Made by a program: the position numbers and the translations under genes. Under the pieces are notes generated by a model. That model had not been told where the DNA came from, ran no database searches, and saw nothing but the letters and a program-made list of their open reading frames with translations. Shown here piece after piece: positions 1 through 6,034 of a stretch of 8,221 nucleotides of DNA. The stretch lies in the NCBI GenBank assembly GCA_029884515.1, contig JAOUHR010000066.1, positions 1 to 8,221 of the forward strand, in the 5' to 3' direction. Each line of letters starts with the position of its first letter. Within the stretch, counting starts at the first letter, position 1. Source of the DNA: Gemmatimonadota bacterium (GTDB taxonomy: Bacteria; Gemmatimonadota; Gemmatimonadetes; Gemmatimonadales; Gemmatimonadaceae).

Positions 1-1
1 C

Positions 2-1675
2 CAGGGGTACCCGCACAAGGTGCTCACCGGCCGGAAGGACCGGATGCACACGCTGCGGCAGGAGGACGGCATCTCGGGCTTCCTCAAGCGCACCGAGAGC
101 CCGTACGACACGTTCGGTGCCGGCCACGCCGCGACCTCGATCTCCGCGGCGCTCGGCATGGCGGCCGCGCGCGACCTCAGCGGGGACGACTACAAGGTCG
201 CGGCGATCATCGGCGACGGGTCGCTCGGCTCCGGGCTCGCGTACGAGGCGCTCAACAACGCCGGGGCGACCGAGCGGGACTTCATCGTCATCCTGAACGA
301 CAACGAGATGAGCATCGCGCCCAACGTCGGCGCGATGCACAAGTATCTCACGTCGGTGCAGCGGAACCCGATCTACAACCGGCTGCGCAGCGCGCTCGGC
401 GAGTGGATGGACCACGCCACCGGTGTGTTCAAGGACGCGGGTGCACTCGTGCGGCGGTGGGAGGAATCGGTGAAGGCGTTCCTCACGCCCGGCGTGCTGT
501 TCGAGGAGCTCGGGTTCCGGTACATCGGGCCCATCGACGGGCATGACATCCCGCAGATGCTGGAGACGTTCAAGGCGGTGCGCGGCTTCAAGGGGCCGCG
601 CCTGGTGCACGTGATCACCACGAAGGGGAAGGGATTCCCGGCGGGCGACCACGGCGAGAAGTGGCACGCCTTGCCGCCCGGCCATGATCCGGCGACCGGG
701 AAGCAGCTCAAGGCGTCCACGGCGAACCCGAACTACACGTCGGTGTTCGGCAAGGCGCTCCACGAACTGATGGACGAGTACCCGAAGGTCATCACGATCA
801 CCGCGGCGATGCCGGGGGGTACGGGCACGGGGGCGGCGGCCAAGGCCCATCCCGAGCGTTTCTTCGACGTCGGTATCGCGGAGGCGCACGGGGTGACCTT
901 CGCCGCCGGGATGGCGACCCAGGGCGCTCGGCCCGTGGTGGCGATCTACTCGACCTTCCTCCAGCGGGCCTTCGACAGCATCGTGCACGATGTCGCGATC
1001 CAGGACCTGCCCGTGATCTTCTGCATGGACCGCGCGGGCCTGGTGGGCGAGGACGGCGAGACGCACGGGGGCCTCTACGACATCGCCTACATGCTGGCAG
1101 TGCCGAACATGACCGTCACGGCGCCGAAGGACGGCTCCGAACTCGTGGCGCTGCTGCGCACGGCGATCGAGCACCCCGACGGCCCCTTCACCATGCGGTA
1201 TCCGCGCGATGTCGCACCGGACCTCGTGCCGGCCGCGCGGGAGATCGCGGCCCTTCCGTACGCGTCGTGGGAGGTGCTGCGCAGGGGCGAGGAGGTCGCG
1301 ATCCTCGCGGTCGGAACGATGGTGGGCGAGTCCCTCAAGGCGGCGGAGGTGCTCGCCGCGGAGGGGCTGCCGGTGACCGTCGTGAACTGCCGCTTCCTCA
1401 AGCCGTACGACGAGGCCACGCTCACGGCGTTGCTCGCGTCGCACAAGCAGCTGCTCGTGGTCGAGGAGGGCACGGTGATCAACGGGTTCGGCGCCTACAT
1501 GGCGGCGGTGGTCGGCGAGATGGATGCCGGCGTCCGGGTGCATGCCCACGGCGTGCCCGACCGCATCGTGTACGCGGCCTCGCGCGCGCGGCAGCTGCGG
1601 CAGTGCGCGCTCGACGCGGCGGGCATCGCCGACAAGGTGCGCGCGCTGCACGAGAGCGAGGCGCTCGCCGGGTGA
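2..1675 (+). CDS. dxs: 1-deoxy-D-xylulose-5-phosphate synthase, 5'-truncated by window edge
   Basis: Cytosolic thiamine-diphosphate enzyme that condenses pyruvate and glyceraldehyde 3-phosphate into DXP, the first step of the MEP isoprenoid pathway and also a precursor for thiamine and pyridoxal. The frame is open from base 2 and begins QGYPHKVLTGR, which matches an internal DXS stretch, so the GTG at 20 is not the start. Of the visible 557 residues, GDG at 71-73 and NDNEMSI from 99 form the TPP/Mg site. Glu294 and His355 are 61 residues apart, the same as E. coli Glu370 and His431, and His222 fits His299. By that offset about 76 N-terminal residues, including the first catalytic His, lie outside the window. 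The pyrimidine-binding domain (RFFDVGIAE, YSTFLQRAFD, DRAGLVG) and the C-terminal transketolase domain (HGVPDR) are complete. Motif variants MPGGTG and IAEAHGVT replace the usual MPEGTG and IAEQHAVT. It is the first visible gene of an operon with nadK and recN; its stop overlaps the nadK start. Identification is firm. Confidence 0.97.
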   Translation, partial: QGYPHKVLTGRKDRMHTLRQEDGISGFLKRTESPYDTFGAGHAATSISAALGMAAARDLSGDDYKVAAIIGDGSLGSGLAYEALNNAGATERDFIVILNDNEMSIAPNVGAMHKYLTSVQRNPIYNRLRSALGEWMDHATGVFKDAGALVRRWEESVKAFLTPGVLFEELGFRYIGPIDGHDIPQMLETFKAVRGFKGPRLVHVITTKGKGFPAGDHGEKWHALPPGHDPATGKQLKASTANPNYTSVFGKALHELMDEYPKVITITAAMPGGTGTGAAAKAHPERFFDVGIAEAHGVTFAAGMATQGARPVVAIYSTFLQRAFDSIVHDVAIQDLPVIFCMDRAGLVGEDGETHGGLYDIAYMLAVPNMTVTAPKDGSELVALLRTAIEHPDGPFTMRYPRDVAPDLVPAAREIAALPYASWEVLRRGEEVAILAVGTMVGESLKAAEVLAAEGLPVTVVNCRFLKPYDEATLTALLASHKQLLVVEEGTVINGFGAYMAAVVGEMDAGVRVHAHGVPDRIVYAASRARQLRQCALDAAGIADKVRALHESEALAG

Positions 1676-2538
1676 CCACGCGCCTCGGTGTCATCGGGCA
1701 CGAGGGCTACGACGGACTCTCCGACATCCTCGCCTTCCTCGCCCGCGAGGCGCCGGCCCACGGCTACTCGTTGGCGTACGAGGCGGCGCTGCTCGACGAT
1801 CCCGCGCGCTCCGTGCGGCTCTCGCGACCGGACCAGGTGGACGCGCTCATCACGCTCGGCGGCGACGGCACCCTGCTGCGCGGGGCGCGGTTCCTCGCCG
1901 GCGCCGACGTGCCGGTGGTCGGCGTGAACCTCGGCAAGCTCGGCTTCCTCACGTCGTGCGGGCACGAGGAGTTCGCGATCGCCTTCGCGGCGTTCGCCCG
2001 GGGTGAGTTCCAGGTGCAGTCGCGGATGGTGCTCGAGGCGGAGTCGGTCTCGGCGGCCGGCACCGTGGGCGTGCGGCTCCGCGCGATGAACGACGTGGTG
2101 GTGCACAAGGGCGGCTTCGCGCGGGTGTTGCGCATGCGGATCTTCGCCGACGAGGAACTCGTCGGCGCGTTCGCGGCGGACGGCGTGGTGATCGCCACGC
2201 CCACCGGCTCGACGGCGTACTCGCTCTCCGCCGGCGGACCGATCGTCGCCCCCACCTTCGACTCGCTCATCATCACGCCGGTGGCGCCGCACACGCTCGC
2301 GCTCCGGCCCACGATCCTCCCGCCGGATCGCGTGGTGCGGATCGAGGTGGACGACGCCCCGGACGAGGTGCTGGTGACCGCCGACGGCCAGATCGGGACC
2401 TCGCTCGGCGCCGGGCAGAGCCTCACGGTGCGCCGGAGCGAGTTCCCGGTGCGGCTGGTGCGATTCGCCGGGAACTCGTTCTTCTCGCGCCTGCGCCGGA
2501 AGCTCGGTTGGGGCGGGCTGGCGGAACGCGACCGCTGA
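1672..2538 (+). CDS. nadK: NAD kinase (ATP-NAD kinase)
   Basis: Phosphorylates NAD to NADP in the cytosol, setting the supply of NADPH for biosynthesis and redox defence. The 288 residues match the usual family length of about 290. Visible motifs are GGDGT at 63-67 (phosphate-binding, catalytic Asp), GVNLGKLGFLT at 84-94, the Asn-Asp pair at 140-141 in NDVVVHKG, the substrate-binding TPTGSTAYSLSAGGP at 176-190, and TADGQ at 236-240. The GTG at 1672 is chosen because it overlaps the dxs stop (GTGA), has a GCGAGG-like site 9 bases upstream, and gives an N-terminus that starts directly with the first beta strand (RLGVIGHEGYDGL). The open frame continues upstream inside dxs, but that part is arginine/glycine-rich shadow. 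The N-terminal segment reads GHEGYDG where many homologues have an Asn-Pro-containing loop. Translation is probably coupled to dxs. Confidence 0.96.
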   Translation: MTTRLGVIGHEGYDGLSDILAFLAREAPAHGYSLAYEAALLDDPARSVRLSRPDQVDALITLGGDGTLLRGARFLAGADVPVVGVNLGKLGFLTSCGHEEFAIAFAAFARGEFQVQSRMVLEAESVSAAGTVGVRLRAMNDVVVHKGGFARVLRMRIFADEELVGAFAADGVVIATPTGSTAYSLSAGGPIVAPTFDSLIITPVAPHTLALRPTILPPDRVVRIEVDDAPDEVLVTADGQIGTSLGAGQSLTVRRSEFPVRLVRFAGNSFFSRLRRKLGWGGLAERDR

Positions 2539-2542
2539 GCGG

Positions 2543-4279
2543 ATGCTGACCGAGCTGCGCATCCGGAACCTCGCGATCATCGACGCGATCGTGCTTCCGC
2601 TCGCGCCGGGCCTGAACGTGCTCACGGGGGAGACCGGCGCCGGCAAGTCCATCATCGTGGGCGCCCTCGGGCTCCTCATCGGCGAGCGCGCGACGAGCGA
2701 CCTCGTGCGGAGCGGGGCGGACAAGGCGACCGTCGAGGGGGTCTTTGACGTCGCGGCGCGCCGCGACCTGCTCGACGCACTCGACGCGCGCGGGATCGAC
2801 TGCGACGGCACCCTCATCCTCAAGCGCGAGGTGCCATCGGCCTCGGGTGGCCGGGCCCGTGCGTGGGTGAATGGCTCGCCCGTGACGGCGGGCGTGCTCG
2901 CCGAGATCGGACGCACGCTGGTGAACGTGCATGGGCAGCATGAGGCCCAGGCGTTGCTCGAGGCCGACGCACAGCAGCGCATCCTCGACCTCTTCGGCGA
3001 CGCCGAGACGGACCGGGTGGCCGTCGGCCAGGCGTACGCACGGCTCGCCGAGGCGCGAGCGTCGATCGCCGCGCTCGCCACCCGGCGCGACGAGGCGGCC
3101 AAGCGGGCCGACTGGCTCGCCCATGTCGCGAAGGAGATCGGTGATGCCGCGCTGCGCCCGGGGGAGGAGGAGCGGCTCGACGAGGAGGCGCGCCGCCTCA
3201 CGCACGCCGAGGAGCTGCAGGCCCTGCTCGCCGACGTGGCCGCCACGCTCGACGGCGGTGACGAGGCCGCGCTCGGCCGCATCGGGCACCTCCAGAAGCC
3301 GCTCGCGTCGCTCCAACAGATCGACCCCTCCACCAGCAAGCTGCAGGAGCTCTACGACGCGGCGTGGTACGCGCTCGAGGAACTCGCGCGCGAGGCGCAG
3401 GCGTACGCGGAGGGCATCGAGCACGATCCCGAACGCCTCGACGAGGTCGGCCGCCGGCGCGACCTGATCTTCCGGCTCACCAAGAAGTACGGCGGGTCGA
3501 TCGCCGCGGTGCTCGAGACGGGGCGCGAGGCGCGCGCGGAGCTCGACCTGCTCGACACCGCGGGGCTCGACCTGCGCGGACTCGAGTCCCGCGTGCGCGA
3601 GGCGGAGGACGAGCTGCGTGCGGCGGCGGAGCGACTCTCCGCCAAGCGGGCGAAGGCCGCGAAGACCCTCGCCAAGGCGGTCGAGGAACGGCTCCCCGAC
3701 CTCGGCATGCCCGACGGGCGGTTCCAGGTGGCGCTCACACCGCGCGCGGAACCCTCGGCCAACGGCGCCGAGGAGGTGGAGTTCCGCGTCGCGCTCAACC
3801 TCGGGCACGATGCCCGCCCACTCGCGCGGGTCGCCTCGGGTGGCGAGCTCGCGCGCGTGATGCTCGCGCTCAAGACCATCCTCGCCCGCCTCGACGGCAT
3901 CCCCACGCTGATCTTCGACGAGGTGGACGCCGGCATCGGCGGGCGCACCGGCCTGATGGTCGGCGACGCGATGCGCGACGTGGCGGAGCATCACCAGGTG
4001 TTCGCGATCACGCACCTGCCGCAGATCGCCGCCCGGGCGCACCAGCACATCGTCGTCCGCAAGGCGGCGAAGGGCGGGGTCACCACCTCCGACGTGACGC
4101 TCGTGCGCGAGGAGGAGCGGGTGGACGAGCTCGCGAGGATGCTCGGCGGCGACCCCGAGAGCTTGACCAGCCAGGACCATGCGCGCGAGTTGCTCGCGAT
4201 GGCTGCCGTGCCCGTCCCAGCCGAAGCCGCGCGCGCTCCGCGCGCGGCGCGCGGTCAGCGGCCGAAGAGGCGGGTGTAG
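2543..4279 (+). CDS. recN: DNA repair protein RecN (SMC-like ATPase)
   Basis: RecN is an SMC-family ATPase that acts with RecA in double-strand-break repair. The 578 residues (E. coli has 553) show the full layout: an N-terminal half-ATPase with the start LTELRIRNLAIID and Walker A GETGAGKS at 29-36; the RecN-typical VNVHGQHEAQALLE at 127-140; a long charged, Ala/Glu/Arg-rich coiled-coil region at about 150-380; then the second ATPase half with signature VASGGELAR at 430-438, Walker B LIFDEVDAGIGG at 456-467 and the switch-His motif ITHLPQIAA at 489-497. The ATG lies 4 bases after the nadK stop, so it is read as the third operon gene; no separate promoter or LexA-type operator is visible, as the upstream DNA is coding. 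After about residue 550 the tail becomes Ala/Pro/Arg-rich (ending QRPKRRV) and looks unconserved; this tail encodes the GC hairpin at 4226-4248. The last 25 bases overlap the end of the opposite-strand gene. Confidence 0.97.
   Translation: MLTELRIRNLAIIDAIVLPLAPGLNVLTGETGAGKSIIVGALGLLIGERATSDLVRSGADKATVEGVFDVAARRDLLDALDARGIDCDGTLILKREVPSASGGRARAWVNGSPVTAGVLAEIGRTLVNVHGQHEAQALLEADAQQRILDLFGDAETDRVAVGQAYARLAEARASIAALATRRDEAAKRADWLAHVAKEIGDAALRPGEEERLDEEARRLTHAEELQALLADVAATLDGGDEAALGRIGHLQKPLASLQQIDPSTSKLQELYDAAWYALEELAREAQAYAEGIEHDPERLDEVGRRRDLIFRLTKKYGGSIAAVLETGREARAELDLLDTAGLDLRGLESRVREAEDELRAAAERLSAKRAKAAKTLAKAVEERLPDLGMPDGRFQVALTPRAEPSANGAEEVEFRVALNLGHDARPLARVASGGELARVMLALKTILARLDGIPTLIFDEVDAGIGGRTGLMVGDAMRDVAEHHQVFAITHLPQIAARAHQHIVVRKAAKGGVTTSDVTLVREEERVDELARMLGGDPESLTSQDHARELLAMAAVPVPAEAARAPRAARGQRPKRRV
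4226..4248. terminator. Perfect 10-bp GC hairpin at the convergent recN/barrel-gene junction
   Basis: Arms 4226-4235 (GCCGCGCGCG) and 4239-4248 (CGCGCGCGGC) are exact inverse complements around a 3-base CTC loop; every stem pair is G-C. It lies inside the recN tail, and on the minus strand it begins 7 bases beyond the stop of the barrel gene. No T-tract follows on either strand, so it is not a classical intrinsic terminator. It may still act as a transcription-slowing or 3'-end-protecting hairpin for the minus-strand mRNA. The structure is seen directly; the function is inference, and low-complexity Ala/Arg coding could produce it by chance. Confidence 0.3.
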
Positions 4280-5955
4280 TAGCGGATCTCGAGCCGGTCG
4301 AGCCAGGTCTTGGGCACGATGCCCGCTCCGCTCGAGATCGCCTGCTCGTGGCTGTAGTTCACCTCGAAGGCGAGGCCGCGGAGTCCGCTCGACCGGGCCG
4401 AGAGCGTCGAGAAGGTCGCGTACCACCCCACCTGTTGCACGTCGAACCCGCTCGTCGCAGCGAGCGCGCTGCCGGAGAGGGTGACCGGCGCACCGAACGG
4501 GTCCGCGACCGTGGTGTCGACCTCGAACGCGTCGGCGGACTTCTTCCGCCACCGCCACGATGCGCCCAGCGCGATGTAGTCGTTCACCTGCCAGCGCGGC
4601 GCGAGCGAGGCATCGAGCAACCGCCCCGGCGTCACCGCGACGTCGGCCTCACGCCACGACTCGAGCAGCGCGTCCCCGGGGGCGCTCGGCACGCGGAGCC
4701 GTTCCGTGCTCTCCGTGCCCTGGGTCATGGCGATGCTCACGCTCGCCCAGAGACGCGCGCCGAGGATCAGGTCGGTGGTGGAGCGCAGTGTGAGCGCGGA
4801 CCTGCCGGTGCCGGTGCCCTGGTCGAGCAGGTCGCCCGGGGCGGGGCGGATGCCGGTGCCCAGTCGCGCGTCCACGCCGAGCGCCTCGCGCACGCCGAAA
4901 CGTGCGGCGCCGAACCGCGAGTCGCTCGCCGTGCCGAACGAGTCGAAGAGCTTGAGCTTCGCGGTGACGTGCAGGTCGCCGAACCCGGTGATCGCGCTGC
5001 CGGTCAGCGGGCGCGCCCCGAACCCGTTGGTCGAGTCGGCGATGAGCGCGGCCACGTCCGCGGTGCCGAGCGGGGCCTGTGCACCGAGCGGGAGTCCGGT
5101 GGTCGGCGTGATGTCGCCCACACCGTAGCGGGTGAAGGCGGTGCGAAGCGAATCCACTCGCGCGAGGAGCTGGAGTTCCGTGGCGGAACCGGCCATCGGG
5201 ACGTACGGCCGGCCCCCGGTGAGTCCGGAGCCGCCGTAGACGGTCGCGAGCCCGCCGGCGAACTGCGTGGTCCCCGTGATCAGCGCGTCGACGGTCGCGA
5301 GCTCCGCGAGGATGGTCGGGCACTCGGGATAGGACGCCGGATTCGACTGGCAGGCGGCGCGGCGTTGCGCGAGGCTCGTGGACGCGGCCGAGAAGCGATC
5401 GATCGTCGCCCGGTTGTCCCCAGGCACCGCGCTGCCGGCGTAGAGCGGGTTGAGTCCAAGGGTCGCCCGCCCGCTGTCACCGTTCACGCGGAACATCCCC
5501 TCGGACTTGGCGCGCACCAGCGGTGCGCTGACGCCGAGCGTGAACCAGTCGGTCACGCCGTACTCCACCGAGAGCGGAGTCACGAAGACGCGCTGCCGCA
5601 GTTCCAGCCGCGGCGCGCCGAGAGACGCCGCGAAGTTCGGGGCGCCCAGGTCGCGCACCAACTGCTGGAGCGGGCCGAGCAGGCTCAACTTCTCCGGGCC
5701 GAGCGCAGCACCCGAGAACGCGCTCCCGAGTCCCTCCAGCGCGCCGTCGGCCCACCGGTCCCGCTGCACGGTGTGCTCGGCGGCGAGTCCGAAGCGGAAG
5801 ACGCCGCGCGGGATGGTCACCGCGTCGGCGCCGGGCCCGATGATGCGTTGTGCCTCGAGCGGCGCCCCGAGCGGCACCCCGAGCGCGAGCCCCGCCACCA
5901 CCGGCAGCCAGCACGCACGCAGGATCCGCCGGGAGGTGTGGAGACGATCGATCAC
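4255..5955 (-). CDS. Secreted, probable outer-membrane beta-barrel protein of unknown function
   Basis: I do not recognise a named gene. The 566-residue product starts with a signal peptide: basic residues (RLHTSRR, 4-10), hydrophobic core about 15-30, probable cleavage after A35 in PLEA-QR. The GTG at 5955 is chosen because it places this signal peptide at the N-terminus; no good ribosome-binding site precedes it. The mature part has alternating strand patterns typical of a barrel: LSVEYGVTDWFTLGVSAPLV at 128-147, GFGDLHVTAKLKLF at 324-337, STTDLILGARLWASVSIAM at 392-410, DYIALGASWRWR at 459-470 and a final RLEIRYYTRLFGR. The phrases 'GVTDWFTLGV' and 'GFGDLHVTAKLKLF' resemble the MetA-pathway/phenol-degradation-type transporter barrels (Pfam Phenol_MetA_deg), which is a resemblance only. 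A segment of about 150 residues (178-322) is not strand-like, contains helical stretches and a Cys202-Cys212 pair, and is probably a large loop or plug. It converges on recN with a 25-base overlap and diverges from the glycosidase-like gene. Confidence 0.8.
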   Translation of the reverse strand: MIDRLHTSRRILRACWLPVVAGLALGVPLGAPLEAQRIIGPGADAVTIPRGVFRFGLAAEHTVQRDRWADGALEGLGSAFSGAALGPEKLSLLGPLQQLVRDLGAPNFAASLGAPRLELRQRVFVTPLSVEYGVTDWFTLGVSAPLVRAKSEGMFRVNGDSGRATLGLNPLYAGSAVPGDNRATIDRFSAASTSLAQRRAACQSNPASYPECPTILAELATVDALITGTTQFAGGLATVYGGSGLTGGRPYVPMAGSATELQLLARVDSLRTAFTRYGVGDITPTTGLPLGAQAPLGTADVAALIADSTNGFGARPLTGSAITGFGDLHVTAKLKLFDSFGTASDSRFGAARFGVREALGVDARLGTGIRPAPGDLLDQGTGTGRSALTLRSTTDLILGARLWASVSIAMTQGTESTERLRVPSAPGDALLESWREADVAVTPGRLLDASLAPRWQVNDYIALGASWRWRKKSADAFEVDTTVADPFGAPVTLSGSALAATSGFDVQQVGWYATFSTLSARSSGLRGLAFEVNYSHEQAISSGAGIVPKTWLDRLEIRYYTRLFGR

Positions 5956-6034
5956 AGGGGGCGATGCGGTGGGGTTGGGGGCGCGAGGGCCGGCACGCCC
6001 GGCTAGTTTAGCGTCGTACCCCGGACAAGGTAAC
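5956..6034. promoter_or_regulatory. Divergent intergenic region with probable promoters for both flanking genes
   Basis: These 79 bases separate two divergently read genes, so both should start transcription here. The AT-rich block CTAGTTTAG at 6003-6011 stands out in GC-rich DNA. On the minus strand it gives TAAACT (6010-6005, 4 of 6 to TATAAT); 17 bases upstream lies TTACCT (6033-6028, 3 of 6 to TTGACA), which would give a leader of roughly 40 bases for the barrel gene. On the plus strand the same block reads TAGTTT (6004-6009), about 25 bases before the GTG at 6035, without a convincing -35. The hexamer matches are weak and sigma-factor preferences of this organism are unknown. Confidence 0.35.
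6025..6030 (+). promoter_or_regulatory. Ribosome-binding site for the glycosidase-like gene
   Basis: ACAAGG ends 4 bases before the GTG at 6035, with AAGG as a short Shine-Dalgarno core. The spacing is slightly tight. It supports 6035 as the start, since the frame is open far upstream but that part is the antisense of the barrel gene. Confidence 0.4.

Noticed and set aside
1495..3339. 614-codon open frame on the minus strand, antisense to nadK and recN
   Set aside because: It is rich in Arg/Ser/Ala with no recognisable motif and lies opposite two certain genes. High G+C at third codon positions keeps antisense frames free of stops.
4288..4302. Small hairpin CTCGA/TCGAG just after the recN stop
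   Set aside because: Only 5 bp with a 5-base loop, no T-tract, and inside coding sequence of the opposite gene; expected by chance.
2423..4558. 711-codon open frame on the minus strand, antisense to recN
   Set aside because: The composition is Arg/Gly/His-biased, it spans a certain gene and the convergent junction, and it has no domain; a GC shadow.
5911..5913. Cysteine 15 of the barrel protein as a lipoprotein attachment site
   Set aside because: The preceding residues L-R-A place Arg at -2, and the Cys sits before, not after, the hydrophobic core, so it is not a lipobox.
3364..6006. 880-codon open frame on the plus strand across the recN end and the barrel gene
   Set aside because: It runs out of frame through recN and antisense through a gene with a clear signal peptide; the product is low-complexity Arg/Gly/Ala.
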